NCBI GenBank assembly: GCA_947259925.1
Contig: CAMYOG010000022.1
Span: 62,001-126,000, forward strand
DNA: 64,000 nt
Direction of reading: 5' to 3'
Source of the DNA: Thermoanaerobaculia bacterium
Lineage (GTDB): Bacteria; Acidobacteriota; Thermoanaerobaculia; Multivoradales; JAHEKO01
Numbering within the stretch: the first letter of the stretch is position 1; every line of letters starts with the position of its first letter. The position numbers and the translations under genes were made by a program. Below, in pieces: positions 34,855 through 43,755 of the stretch. The notes under the pieces are model-generated. The model had not been told where the DNA came from. It saw only the letters and a program-made list of their open reading frames with translations, and did no database searches.

Positions 34855-36000
34855 ATGCCTCGTCATCCGTCAGTCGGCTCCACTGTCTCGGCGATGCGTG
34901 GATCGCTCTTCTCCGCCCTCGCGCACAAGCTCCAGGCCTACCCGGGCGAGGTCTTTCCGTTGCACGTCGGCGACACCTGGATGGAACCGGCCGCCGGCTG
35001 CCGCATGCAGGACCTGACGGTCGAGGACTACCCCGGCATGCACCGGTACGCGGCACCTCGGGGCCGGAGCGACCTGGTCGACGCGATCGTCGAGCGGACT
35101 CACCAGCGGACCGGGACGCCGACCGACCCGGCCGAAGTCCTGGTGGCCGCAGGTGCGACCGGCTCGCTCGGCGCGGTCATCGGCGCGATTCTCGAGCCCA
35201 GCGAGGAGGTGCTGGTCATGGCGCCCTACTGGCCGCTGATCTTCGGCATCATCCAGTCGTCGCAGGGCACACCGGTGGAGGTCGACCTGTTCGGCTCGGC
35301 CGACTCGCCCGAGACCGCGGTCGAGGCGATCGCCCCGCATCTGACGAAGCGCACGGCGGCGATCTACCTGAGCACGCCGAACAATCCGACCGGTCGGATC
35401 CTCCCGCGTCCCTGGCTCGAGGCGATCTGCGACTGGGCCGCCGGCAACGACCTCTGGATCCTCTCCGACGAGGTCTACGAGGACTACGTCTACACCGGCG
35501 AGCACGTCTATTCGCGCTCCCTCGCTCCTGAGCGGACCTTCTCGGTCCACTCGTTCTCGAAGGCGTTCGGCATGGCCGGCAACCGGTGTGGCTATGTGGT
35601 CGGTCCGGCGGCGACGATGAGCGAGGTCCGCAAGGTCAGCACGCACACGTTCTATTCGACCCCGACCGCGTCGCAGATCGCCGCCCTCCACGCCCTACGG
35701 GGCGCCGGCGACGCCTGGGTCGAGATGGCGAAGCCGCTCTATCGACAGCTCGGCTTCGAGGCCGCCGATCGACTCCGTGTCCCGCGCCCGGAAGGGAGTC
35801 AGTTCCTGTTCCTGAACGTCGGCGACCGGCTCGACGAGCGCGGTCTGCTCGGCTTCATGGAAGACGCCGCCGACCGGGGTCTGTTCCTGGCACCTGGGCC
35901 GAGCTTCGGCTGCTACCCGTCCCACGTCCGCATCTGCTACACGGCCGCCGAGCCCGAAGTCACCCGGCGTGGCGTCGAGATACTGGCCCGAATGCTCTGA
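34855..36000 (+). CDS. Class I/II PLP aminotransferase
   Basis: The 381-residue fold-type I aminotransferase has YAAPRGRSDLVDAI, GATGSLGAVIGAIL, STPNNPTGRI for substrate/cofactor contacts, and SFSKAFGMAGNRCGY with the PLP lysine near residue 236. The family covers aspartate, alanine and aromatic aminotransferases, and the specificity cannot be read here. Its stop is followed after 2 bp by a palindromic element that fills the gap to the convergent amidase gene. Confidence 0.9.
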   Translation: MPRHPSVGSTVSAMRGSLFSALAHKLQAYPGEVFPLHVGDTWMEPAAGCRMQDLTVEDYPGMHRYAAPRGRSDLVDAIVERTHQRTGTPTDPAEVLVAAGATGSLGAVIGAILEPSEEVLVMAPYWPLIFGIIQSSQGTPVEVDLFGSADSPETAVEAIAPHLTKRTAAIYLSTPNNPTGRILPRPWLEAICDWAAGNDLWILSDEVYEDYVYTGEHVYSRSLAPERTFSVHSFSKAFGMAGNRCGYVVGPAATMSEVRKVSTHTFYSTPTASQIAALHALRGAGDAWVEMAKPLYRQLGFEAADRLRVPRPEGSQFLFLNVGDRLDERGLLGFMEDAADRGLFLAPGPSFGCYPSHVRICYTAAEPEVTRRGVEILARML

Positions 36001-36002
36001 AC

Positions 36003-36202
36003 TCGGGGACAGGTTGACTATTTCGGCGGGGCTTACGAGTGCTCCGTCAACCTCGGATCAGGTTGACGGTCTCGGTGGAATCTAGGAGCACTCTGGTGGA
36101 CTCGGGCGCGGCCTGTCTAGCTCTGGTGGAACCTACGAGTAGTCCTAAGGCCGCTCGACGCTGACCTCGTAAGCCCCTCCGAAATAGTCAACCTGTCCCC
36201 GA
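36003..36202. repeat. 200-bp palindromic element with 37-bp terminal inverted repeats
   Basis: The terminal arms 36003-36039 and 36166-36202 are inverted repeats with one mismatch in 37 bases (TCGGGGACAGGTTGACTATT and onward). Inside is a perfect hairpin (CCGTCAACCT at 36044-36053, AGGTTGACGG at 36060-36069) nested within GAGTGCTCC (36037-36045) and GGAGCACTC (36085-36093). The GGGGACAG-type ends resemble REP/RAYT-associated or MITE sequences. It sits exactly between two convergent stop codons, so it may also end transcription both ways. Confidence 0.85.
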
Positions 36203-36203
36203 A

Positions 36204-37010
36204 TTAGAGGCGGCGATGGTCGGCGACCGGGATCGCCTTCCGGCACCACCGCACCCTTCCCAGGTCGATCTCCGCGATCGCCAGACCCGGTCCGTCCGAC
36301 GCCATCGCCACGATCTGGCCCCACGGATCGACGATCATCGCGTGGCCGTAGCTCTCGCGGATGCCCTCGTCGTCGTGACGGCCCGACTGGGCGGGGGCGA
36401 TCACGTAGCACTGGCTCTCGATCGCTCGCGCCCGCAACAGCGCGTGCCAGTGGTCCTTGCCGGTGGTGGCGGTGAACGCCGACGGAACGGTCAGTACCTC
36501 CGCACCGGCGGCGACCAGCTGCAGGTAGAGCTCGGGAAAGCGCAGGTCGTAGCAGATGGAGAGGCCGAGCCGAGCGAGCGGCGTCTCGACGGTAACCGTA
36601 CGGTCTCCCGGCTTGACGGTCGCCGACTCCGAGAACCGCACCTCCTTGGACACGTCGACGTCGAACAGGTGGATCTTGCGGTAGGTCGCGCGCTGCGCTC
36701 CGTCCGGCCCGAACAGGACGGAGGTGTTGTAGCAGCGCTCGGGATCGTCTGAGACCTCGTTGAACGAGCCCAGCAGGAGATGGATCTGGAGCCGCGCCGC
36801 GAGCTCGCCGAACCGGCTGCAGGTCGGCCCGTCCAGCGGCTCGGCCAGCCGCACCTTCTCGGCATGGGGACCGAGGTAGTTGGTGTTCTCGGGCGTCGCC
36901 ACCAGCTGCGCGCCGAGACCGGCCGCTCGCTCGATCAGGTCTCTAGCGCCCTTCCAGTTGGCCTCGCTGCCCGAACTCGAGGTCAGCTGCACCGCCGCCG
37001 CCACGAACAT
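36204..37010 (-). CDS. Carbon-nitrogen hydrolase (Nit1-like deaminated glutathione amidase)
   Basis: The 268-residue nitrilase-superfamily protein has the triad Glu41 (TPENTNY), Lys112 (YRKIHLFDVD) and Cys153 (SICYDLRFPELY). The IHLFDVD and CYDLRFPELY contexts point to the Nit1/YbeM branch, which repairs deaminated glutathione. The ATG at 37010 is standard. Its TAA lies 2 bp from the palindromic element. Confidence 0.9.
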   Translation of the reverse strand: MFVAAAVQLTSSSGSEANWKGARDLIERAAGLGAQLVATPENTNYLGPHAEKVRLAEPLDGPTCSRFGELAARLQIHLLLGSFNEVSDDPERCYNTSVLFGPDGAQRATYRKIHLFDVDVSKEVRFSESATVKPGDRTVTVETPLARLGLSICYDLRFPELYLQLVAAGAEVLTVPSAFTATTGKDHWHALLRARAIESQCYVIAPAQSGRHDDEGIRESYGHAMIVDPWGQIVAMASDGPGLAIAEIDLGRVRWCRKAIPVADHRRL

Positions 37011-37053
37011 GACAGTCTGATTATAGGCTCCTTGATAGCCTCCTCCGGCTCCG

Positions 37054-38160
37054 ATGACCCCTTCCGGAAGGCTCCTGCCACGTACCTCCGGCGCCCTGGA
37101 GAAGGGTCGCGAGGCCGGGCTCCACCTGGGAGGCCAGCTCTACATCTCGATCGGCCTCGAGTGCGTCGCCGACCGGGCGTTCGGGGAGGCGCGCCCGGCT
37201 GAGGCTTTGACCCCGGAGCACCTGATGCTCTGGCTGTCGTCGTCCAAGCCGGTCGCGGTGCTGGCGATCGCGCGCCTGTGGGAAGCCGGCCGGCTCGACC
37301 TCGACGACCCGGTCGCGACCCACATCCCGGAATTCGGCACCAGGGGCAAGGAGGCGATCACCGTGCGGCATCTGCTGACGCACACCGGCGGTTTCCGCTT
37401 GCTGCGCGTCGGGTGGCCCCGCGCCCCGTGGGACCAGATCATCGAGCGGATCTGCAACGCACGGCTCGAGCCGCGCTGGATCCCTGGTCGTACCGCCGGA
37501 TACCACCGGGCTTCGAGCTGGTTCATCCTCGGCGAGCTGGTACGACGTCTCGGTGGGCGACCGTTCGAGCGCTACGTGCGTGAGGAGATCTTCGAGCCGC
37601 TGGGTATGGACGACTCGTGGATCGGCATGCCGGACGAGCTGTACGACGACTACTCACCTCGCCTGGCGCCGGTCTACGACACCGAGAAACGCCCGCCCAA
37701 GCCACACGGCTGGCACGCGCGAACGCCGGTCACCCACTGCTCACCGGCCGGCGGCGGCTGGGGCCCAGTCAACCAACTCGCTCGCATCTATGAAGCTCTC
37801 CTGGCCGGCGGCCGACTCGACGACGCTCGCATCGTCAGTCCCCAGACAGTGGCGGCGCTGACCGCCCGCCATCGCGTCGGTGCCGAGGACAAGACCTTCC
37901 GAGCCAAGATCGACTGGGGACTCGGCTTTGTCCTCAACTCGGACCACTACGGTCGCACCACGCTCCCCTACGCTTACGGCCGCCACTCCTCGCCGCGCTC
38001 GTTCGGCCACAGCGGCTACCGATCGTCGACCGCCTTCGCGGACCCCGAGCATGACCTGGTGGTCGCCCTGGCGGTCAACGGCACACCCGGCGAAGACGAC
38101 CACCGGCGCCGGTTCGAGGAGGTGCTGTCGGCGATCTACGAGGATCTCGAGCTGGTCTGA
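37054..38160 (+). CDS. Beta-lactamase-family serine hydrolase
   Basis: The 368-residue cytosolic protein has the class C-type SxxK motif at Ser62-Lys65 (SSSK), HLLTHTGGF, a Tyr in AGYHRAS where YxN is usual, and HSGYRSS in place of KTG. This is the pattern of esterase/transacylase relatives (EstB, LovD-like), not of true beta-lactamases. There is no signal peptide, so antibiotic hydrolysis is unlikely. The substrate is unknown. Confidence 0.87.
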   Translation: MTPSGRLLPRTSGALEKGREAGLHLGGQLYISIGLECVADRAFGEARPAEALTPEHLMLWLSSSKPVAVLAIARLWEAGRLDLDDPVATHIPEFGTRGKEAITVRHLLTHTGGFRLLRVGWPRAPWDQIIERICNARLEPRWIPGRTAGYHRASSWFILGELVRRLGGRPFERYVREEIFEPLGMDDSWIGMPDELYDDYSPRLAPVYDTEKRPPKPHGWHARTPVTHCSPAGGGWGPVNQLARIYEALLAGGRLDDARIVSPQTVAALTARHRVGAEDKTFRAKIDWGLGFVLNSDHYGRTTLPYAYGRHSSPRSFGHSGYRSSTAFADPEHDLVVALAVNGTPGEDDHRRRFEEVLSAIYEDLELV

Positions 38161-38172
38161 TCTTCGGGTCGC

Positions 38173-38667
38173 CTACGGCTCGATGAAGACCTGGGTGATC
38201 CAGTAGGTGCCGCCCTGCCGGGCGACGCCGACACCCGCCAGATCGAAGCGCTCGGCCAGGATGTTCTCGCGGTGGCTGGCGCTCCCCATCAGCATTCGGT
38301 GTGCCTCGCCCGCCGGATCGGGCGACCCGTCGACCCGCGCGAGGTTCTCGCCCGCGGAGCGGAACGCGATGCCCGCCGCGCGCAATCGATCGCGCAGCCG
38401 CTTGCCGTCCGGATCGGCGTGTGAGAAGAAGCCCCGGTCGCGCATCGCCTCGCTGTGGGCCCGCGCGACCTGTGCCACCGCCGGGTCCATCGCCAGCTGC
38501 GGCTCGACTCCGTCGGCGCGGCGCGCCTGGTTGATCAGCTCGGAGAGCTGCGACTCGACCTGGAAAGCGCTGACCTCGGCCGGTGCCGTCGGGCCGCTCG
38601 AGCCGCCGCCGCACGCCGTGGCCAGCACCACCACGAGCGGAGCTATCAGTGCTGGGATACGTTTCAT
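38173..38667 (-). CDS. CAP-domain (SCP/PR1-like) lipoprotein
   Basis: From the ATG at 38667 the 164-residue protein has a lipoprotein signal (LIAPLVVVLATACGG) with Cys at the lipobox. A CAP domain follows: LINQARRADGV, ARAHSEAMRDRGFFSH, GENLAR, SASHRENILAERFDLAGVGVA and YWITQVFIEP. The CAP histidines and glutamates are in place. Bacterial YkwD-type proteins of this kind are surface or periplasmic and of unclear function. A TTG 12 bases upstream is an alternative but poorer start. Confidence 0.9.
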   Translation of the reverse strand: MKRIPALIAPLVVVLATACGGGSSGPTAPAEVSAFQVESQLSELINQARRADGVEPQLAMDPAVAQVARAHSEAMRDRGFFSHADPDGKRLRDRLRAAGIAFRSAGENLARVDGSPDPAGEAHRMLMGSASHRENILAERFDLAGVGVARQGGTYWITQVFIEP

Positions 38668-38755
38668 CGGCAGCCGCAACAGACTAGAAGAGCCCCCAGG
38701 AAGCCGCTATGCAGCTCTCCATACGCTCATAGCCGTCCGGCTATGCGATCCCGCG

Positions 38756-39604
38756 TCAGCAGCTCAAACAGTGATCGCGGAACTTCGACAGGCGCTGGAA
38801 GTAGCTGGAGCCGCCTTGGTGATGGACGTCGCTGTGCCCGGCGCGCGGAACGACCAACAGCTCCTTCGGCTCCGCCGCGGCCTCGAAGAGGGTGGTGCCG
38901 TGCTCGACCGGCACCGTGCCGTCCTCGGCGCCGTGGATGAAGAGCTTGGGCATCTGCAGATCCGCGACCTTGTCGATGCTGCGGAACCGGCGGGGCGTGA
39001 TCCAGTGCAGCGGCACCTGCGGATAGATCTCACGGGCCATCCGTCGGGTGTCGACGAAGCTCGATTGCACGATCAGCCCCGCGACCTCGCGCGCCGTCGC
39101 GCAGTCGATGGCGATCGCTCCGCCCAGCGAGTGTCCGAGCAGGATGATCTCGCCGGCCGGCTGGCCGAGCGGGCCGACCAGGTGGTCGTAGGCCGCCCGG
39201 GCGTCTCGCAGCACGCCCGTCCGGTCGGGCGAGCCACCACTGCGGCCGTAGCCTCGGTAGTCGAATGCGAACAGGTTGACGCCCAGCCGGCGGAGCTCGG
39301 CGAGCACCGGGATCTGCTCGCCGAGGCTCCCGGAGTTGCCGTGACAGTAGAGGATCGTGCCACGCGCTCGCCGATGCGGTACCCACCACCCGTGGAGCTC
39401 TTCGCCGTCGGAGGCGTAGAACCAGACGTCTCGCGCGGGCACTCCGTACCGCCGCGGCTTCCAGACGCCGTTCGGATAGCGGTCGGGTGCGAAGGTGTGG
39501 CGGTGCTCGAGCCGATTACGCAGCAAGTGCCCAGCACCCACCCCGATCGCTACCGCCAGGGGCGGCAACGAGTAGGCGAGCAGACGCTTTCTGGTAGCGG
39601 GCAT
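38756..39604 (-). CDS. Membrane-anchored alpha/beta hydrolase (BEM46/ABHD13-like)
   Basis: The 282-residue protein has an N-terminal hydrophobic anchor (LLAYSLPPLAVAIGVGAG) and a hydrolase domain. Signatures are YCHGNSGS for the oxyanion, FDYRGYGRS, the nucleophile elbow GHSLGG, FIHGAEDGTVP for the acid and a final RAGHSDV histidine. This order is typical of the BEM46/ABHD13 lipase-esterase group. It is divergent from the O-methyltransferase gene. The ATG at 39604 was chosen because the anchor follows it directly. Confidence 0.88.
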   Translation of the reverse strand: MPATRKRLLAYSLPPLAVAIGVGAGHLLRNRLEHRHTFAPDRYPNGVWKPRRYGVPARDVWFYASDGEELHGWWVPHRRARGTILYCHGNSGSLGEQIPVLAELRRLGVNLFAFDYRGYGRSGGSPDRTGVLRDARAAYDHLVGPLGQPAGEIILLGHSLGGAIAIDCATAREVAGLIVQSSFVDTRRMAREIYPQVPLHWITPRRFRSIDKVADLQMPKLFIHGAEDGTVPVEHGTTLFEAAAEPKELLVVPRAGHSDVHHQGGSSYFQRLSKFRDHCLSC

Positions 39605-39695
39605 GCGCACGGGCTCCTGCCCGATCCAAACAGCGAGCGGCCCGCGGCTATTCCCGGGCGACGGGGCGGATTCGCCTCGCGGTAGCATCGACACG

Positions 39696-40376
39696 ATGAA
39701 GGCCCGCCCCGACGCGATTCTCCGCTCCGAGCAAGCCGAGTACCTCGACAGCCTGCTGCCGCCGCGCGACCCGCTGCGCGCGCGCATGGAGGACCAGGCA
39801 CGCGCGGAATCGATTCCGATCTCCGATCCCGAGCTCGGCCATCTACTGGAGATCCTGGCGCGCGGCGTCGGCGCCGGGCGGATCCTCGAGATCGGCACCG
39901 CGATCGGTTACGGCACCCTCTGTCTCGCCCGCGGCGCACCGGAGGCGAGCGTGACGAGCATCGACCGCGACCCTGAAATCCAGGAGCGCGCCCGCGCCTT
40001 CCTGACCGAAGGCGAGGTGATCGAGCGGGTAGAACTCCTGACCGGCGAGGCTCTCGACCTGATCCCGCAGCTCGCCGGCCCGTTCGATCTGGTCTATCTC
40101 GATGGCGACAAAGGGAGCTACCGCCGCTCCCTGGACCTGGCGCTCCAGAAGCTCCGCGTCGGCGGCCTGCTGATCGTCGACAACCTCCTCTGGCGAGGCG
40201 AGGTCGCCGACCCGCCCGCCGAGGGGCTGAGCGAGAATGCTCGGCACGTCGAAACGTTCAACGTCTACTTCATGATCCATCCGCAGCTGCGTGCCGTCGT
40301 CCTACCTCTGGGCGACGGCGTCGGCGTTGCCGCGAAGAGGGTCCCGCTGATCACCGACCTGGGCGGTCCGTACTAG
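39696..40376 (+). CDS. Class I SAM-dependent O-methyltransferase
   Basis: The 226-residue protein matches the caffeoyl-CoA/catechol O-methyltransferase (Methyltransf_3) family. It has RILEIGTAIGYGTLCLA for SAM binding, SIDRDPEIQERA for the SAM acid, DLVYLDGDKGSY with the metal aspartates, and LLIVDNLLWRGEV. Such enzymes methylate catechols in an Mg2+-dependent way. The partner pathway is not evident from neighbours. Confidence 0.92.
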   Translation: MKARPDAILRSEQAEYLDSLLPPRDPLRARMEDQARAESIPISDPELGHLLEILARGVGAGRILEIGTAIGYGTLCLARGAPEASVTSIDRDPEIQERARAFLTEGEVIERVELLTGEALDLIPQLAGPFDLVYLDGDKGSYRRSLDLALQKLRVGGLLIVDNLLWRGEVADPPAEGLSENARHVETFNVYFMIHPQLRAVVLPLGDGVGVAAKRVPLITDLGGPY

Positions 40377-40440
40377 CAGGCTGCCTTTGGCACGCGGGTT
40401 GAATCCGAGTACAATTCTCGACTGCGGAAGGAACCTGCCC

Positions 40441-40959
40441 ATGCGCCAGAGACGCTCGCCAACCCGCCCACTCTGGGTCCTCGCTGCCGTTCTGGCACTG
40501 GTCCTCCCGCCGGCCTCTCGCGCCCAGGAGGAGAGCGCGGAGGCAGTCGCGAAATCGCCTCTCACGATCGAGGAGATCGTAGTCGAGCCGGCCAAGCCGG
40601 CGGCCGACACGCTCTGCAGGCTGAGCGTCAAGATCGGCAACGCGGGCTCGGAGATCGCGTCTCAGCTCGCTTTCCAGGTGGCGCTCAACGGTCAGGAGCT
40701 CGGCGTCTACGGCAATCAGCTGTTCATGTTTCCGGTCGAGCCGGGCGGCACCAGCGAGCTCAAGCTCTACAACTTCTGGACCACCGAGACATCACGCTCG
40801 ATGCCCGCCGACGGCAAGCTGAAGGTCGAGGTGACGCTCACCGAAGCGCGCTGGATGAAGATCGCAGACGACGAGGAAGGCGTCGAGGTCTGGACACCGC
40901 TGGGAGACGTCGAGGGACTCCCGGTGTCGAACGCGATCACGCTCGAGATGCAGAAGTAG
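40441..40959 (+). CDS. Exported protein with CARDB/Ig-like domain
   Basis: The 172-residue product has a signal peptide (LWVLAAVLALVLPPASRAQ). One beta-sandwich-like domain follows, with LTIEEIVVEPAKPAADTLCRLSVKIGNAG and PVEPGGTSELKLYNF, a CARDB or Ig-type pattern often used in surface binding. AAGGA precedes the ATG. I do not recognise a specific function. Confidence 0.7.
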   Translation: MRQRRSPTRPLWVLAAVLALVLPPASRAQEESAEAVAKSPLTIEEIVVEPAKPAADTLCRLSVKIGNAGSEIASQLAFQVALNGQELGVYGNQLFMFPVEPGGTSELKLYNFWTTETSRSMPADGKLKVEVTLTEARWMKIADDEEGVEVWTPLGDVEGLPVSNAITLEMQK

Positions 40960-40973
40960 CCGCCGCCCGACGG

Positions 40974-41828
40974 CTACTCGGTGAGCCAGGAGAGGCTCTC
41001 GAGTGCCACGGTCCGGCGTGCCCGGTCCTCGACGGCGATCAGGGCGTAGTTGGACTCGATCGAGATCTCGCATTCAGGGGGGACGCTCGGGTCGGCGGGC
41101 GGTACGATCGAGAGCATCAGCTCGTGCGAGCCGCTGCCGCTGAGTAGCTCGGCGCCGCCGCCGCAGGAGTTGCCGACCACGACCTCGGGCCCGGTCGCCC
41201 CCTCGGCGAGCTCGAGCTCCTGCTCGCCCGCGCTCGGCGCCGGTACGCCCAGCTGCAGCCAGAGGGTCCCCGGCCGGGTCAGCTCGCCGAGGCGGATGAC
41301 GCCGTCGGCGCGCAACCAGCGTCGACCGAGGACCTGCTGGTCGGTACCATCCTCGATCGGCTGCCACTCGGGCGAGAAGTAGAACGCCGGGAGGCCGACG
41401 GTCGACTCCTCGACGCGGACCGTCGCGCCGCTCGTCGTCAGCTGCCACTCGTTGCCGACACTGTCGTAGAGGCCGATCTCGAGCGCATAGCTGCCCGGCT
41501 CGAGCGGCGGTGCCAGCGCGGACTGATAGAGGATCCGCTCCACCGTCTCGGACTGGCCTGGCTGCCAGTCGAGTGTCAACGCATGATCGAAGGTGCGTAG
41601 CACGTCGCCGCCGATCTCGCGCAGATGCACCGCGGCTCGCAGGTCGCCTACCCTGCCTTCGAGCGGCCTCTCGGCCGTCCAGGTAAGACGATATGGCGAG
41701 AAGCCCGGATAGAGCAGCCCGATCTCGCTCGGGTGCACTTCGACCGAGCCCACCGGCGTAACCTGTTCGCCGCATCCGGTGCTCAGAAGAGCGATCAGAA
41801 GGCAGCCGACTACCAGGTTTCTCCTCAT
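40974..41828 (-). CDS. Lipoprotein of unknown function
   Basis: The 284-residue protein has a clear lipobox (IALLSTGC) and then a beta-rich body without recognised catalytic motifs. Two segments resemble Ig-like or carbohydrate-binding sandwiches (YRLTWTAERPLEGRV; GSYALEIGLYDSVGNEWQL). It is convergent with the preceding exported protein. The family is unknown to me, but the reading frame, signal and composition support a real gene. Confidence 0.7.
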   Translation of the reverse strand: MRRNLVVGCLLIALLSTGCGEQVTPVGSVEVHPSEIGLLYPGFSPYRLTWTAERPLEGRVGDLRAAVHLREIGGDVLRTFDHALTLDWQPGQSETVERILYQSALAPPLEPGSYALEIGLYDSVGNEWQLTTSGATVRVEESTVGLPAFYFSPEWQPIEDGTDQQVLGRRWLRADGVIRLGELTRPGTLWLQLGVPAPSAGEQELELAEGATGPEVVVGNSCGGGAELLSGSGSHELMLSIVPPADPSVPPECEISIESNYALIAVEDRARRTVALESLSWLTE

Positions 41829-41902
41829 CTCTTCTCCTTACCCGGGCGCGATTCTAGTGGATCGACACGCACCCGGGCACGAACCGTGCATCAGCGGTGC
41901 GC

Positions 41903-42355
41903 ATGACCAGAATCGTCCTACTTCTCACGGCATTCCCACTCGCGGCGGTTCTCGGACTGCTCCTGAACAGACTGCTCGACCAGAGGCTCGCCCCGCGCGA
42001 GTCTCCGGCGCGGACCGGCCGCACTCGCCGGCTGCCGGGCGCCCTCTCGATCGCCGTCGCCCTGCTCGTGTCGGGCGCGGCGGCGCGGGCGCTCGCCGAC
42101 GACAGTAGAGCGGAACCCTGCGAGAGCTGCGGCTCCATCGGGTGCTCGCTCGTCGTGGACGCGGCCAGTGTCGCTCGGCTTTGGGAGCGACCGTCTGCCA
42201 GCGGGGTCGTCCTCGTCGCCCAGAGCCGTATCCCGGTCGCCTTCGAGCCCGAGCTCGACCGATGGGACGGAGCCGGCGAAGATACGCTCGTCGCGCAGGA
42301 GCCGGAGCCCGTCCGAGCGAGCCCGGCGAAAGAGCTCCCGAGCACTCGTCCCTGA
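41903..42355 (+). CDS. Small membrane-associated hypothetical protein
   Basis: The roughly 150-residue frame has two hydrophobic segments (IVLLLTAFPLAAVLGLLL and ALSIAVALLVSGAAARALA), a short Cys-rich stretch (CESCGSIGCS) and a polar C-terminus. No family is recognised. An in-frame GTG 6 bases upstream could also start it. The opposite strand is open too, so the call is tentative. Confidence 0.4.
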   Translation: MTRIVLLLTAFPLAAVLGLLLNRLLDQRLAPRESPARTGRTRRLPGALSIAVALLVSGAAARALADDSRAEPCESCGSIGCSLVVDAASVARLWERPSASGVVLVAQSRIPVAFEPELDRWDGAGEDTLVAQEPEPVRASPAKELPSTRP

Positions 42356-42373
42356 GATCTCGGCACGGCCGGA

Positions 42374-43006
42374 TCAGTCGCCTTCGCCCGCCTCGGCCAG
42401 GAGCTGCTCGACGCGCGCCGTGACCATCTCGAGCGCGACGACGTTCGCTCCTCCCTCGGGGACGATGACGTCCGCCCAGCGCTTCGACGGCTCGGCGAAC
42501 TCGAGATGCATCGGGCGGACCGTCTCCATGTACTGCCGGAGGACGTCCCCGACGGTGCGGCCGCGATCCTCGATGTCCCGCTGGATGCGGCGCGCCAGAC
42601 GCACGTCGGCGTCGGTGTCGACGTAGATCTTGAAATCGAGCAGAGTCCGGAGCTTGGGCTCGGCGAACAGGAGGATCCCCTCGACCAGGATCACCGGCCG
42701 CGGCTCGACTCGGACGGTCTCCTCGGTCCGCCGGTGAACGACGAAGTCGTAGACCGGCACCTCGATCGCGATCCCCTGCTTGAGCGCCTCGACGTGCTTC
42801 ACCAGCAGGTCGTTGTCGAGCGCGGACGGATGGTCGAAGTTGTGCTGCTGTAGCTGCTCCTCGCTGCGCCACTCGACGTCCTTGTAGTAGCTGTCGTGGG
42901 CGAGAAAGGCGATCCGGTCCCGGCCGACCGCCGCGAGGATCTTGCTGGCGACCGTCGTCTTGCCGGAGCCGGTGCCACCGGCGACCCCCAAGGCCACTCG
43001 TCGCAT
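42374..43006 (-). CDS. udk: Uridine kinase
   Basis: The 210-residue P-loop kinase salvages uridine and cytidine to UMP and CMP. It has GGTGSGKT near residues 8-15, AHDSYYKD for the catalytic aspartate, FDHPSALDND, VEGILLFAEPKLR, and RRIQRDIEDRGR in the lid. The ATG at 43006 directly precedes RRVALGVAGG. A TTG further upstream adds ten poorly conserved residues and is disfavoured. Confidence 0.94.
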   Translation of the reverse strand: MRRVALGVAGGTGSGKTTVASKILAAVGRDRIAFLAHDSYYKDVEWRSEEQLQQHNFDHPSALDNDLLVKHVEALKQGIAIEVPVYDFVVHRRTEETVRVEPRPVILVEGILLFAEPKLRTLLDFKIYVDTDADVRLARRIQRDIEDRGRTVGDVLRQYMETVRPMHLEFAEPSKRWADVIVPEGGANVVALEMVTARVEQLLAEAGEGD

Positions 43007-43032
43007 GCGCGAGAGGATACCGGACCGCGGCC

Positions 43033-43755
43033 TCAACCGGTCTCGATCGACTCGAGCAGCGCGGGCAGCTCCGCCAGCGAGCCGATCTCGTGGTCGGGCT
43101 CCGGGCCGTTGTCGAACGGGCTACGGATCCAGACGCTCTCGACACCGGCGGCGCGTCCCGCCGCGATGTCGGCGGCGCGCCGGTCGCCGACCATCAGGGC
43201 CTGGTCGGCGGTCGAGTCGAAATGGGCGAGGGCGGTCCTCAGCATCGCCGGCGACGGCTTCCGGGTGCCGAGATCGTAGCTGAAGAAGAGAGCGTCGAAG
43301 TGACGCCGCAGATCGTGGTGCTCGAGGATGCGCTCGTAGAACTGCCCCGGCAGCGGCACGTTCGAGACCACCGCCAGACGCTTGCCCATCGAGCGCAGCT
43401 GCTCCAGCGCCTCGTGGACCCCGAACTCCGGCACCAGCCGGTCGCCGTAGGGCCGGAACCAGGCATCCAGCAGCTCCCAGCGATCGAGATCGACGCCGGC
43501 CGCGGTGCAGAGGCGATCGAGATGGGGCTCCCACCTGGCATCGCGTACCAGATCGTGGCGGCGCGCATGGTCGAGACGCCAGGGGCCGAACAGGAGCCCG
43601 TCGAGATCCTCGAGCGTCAGTCGGGCACCGGCCTTGGCCAGCATCGCGAGCATCGCCTGGCGCCCACGCCAATCGATCCGGCTCTCCGGCAGCCCCTCGG
43701 TCGAGCCGACGCGCAGCACCACTCCACCCATGTCCAGGAGCAGGCAGCTCTTCAT
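43033..43755 (-). CDS. HAD-superfamily hydrolase
   Basis: The 240-residue phosphatase-like protein has LLLDMGGVV as motif I (nucleophile Asp, with Gly in place of the second Asp as in YihX-type proteins), VVSNVP as motif II, a lysine in GTRKPSPAM, and MVGDRRAADIAAGRAAG as motif IV. A sugar or nucleotide phosphate is the probable substrate class. The ATG overlaps the mutM stop (ATGA). Confidence 0.88.
   Translation of the reverse strand: MKSCLLLDMGGVVLRVGSTEGLPESRIDWRGRQAMLAMLAKAGARLTLEDLDGLLFGPWRLDHARRHDLVRDARWEPHLDRLCTAAGVDLDRWELLDAWFRPYGDRLVPEFGVHEALEQLRSMGKRLAVVSNVPLPGQFYERILEHHDLRRHFDALFFSYDLGTRKPSPAMLRTALAHFDSTADQALMVGDRRAADIAAGRAAGVESVWIRSPFDNGPEPDHEIGSLAELPALLESIETG

Noticed and set aside
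36145..36411. Short minus-strand frame across the palindromic element
   Set aside because: It reads through the nitrilase-family gene in another frame and ends within the inverted repeat. It has no start signal or family match.
37054..38160. Antibiotic-resistance beta-lactamase
   Set aside because: It lacks a signal peptide and the YxN/KTG motifs of class C enzymes; the pattern is that of esterase-like relatives.
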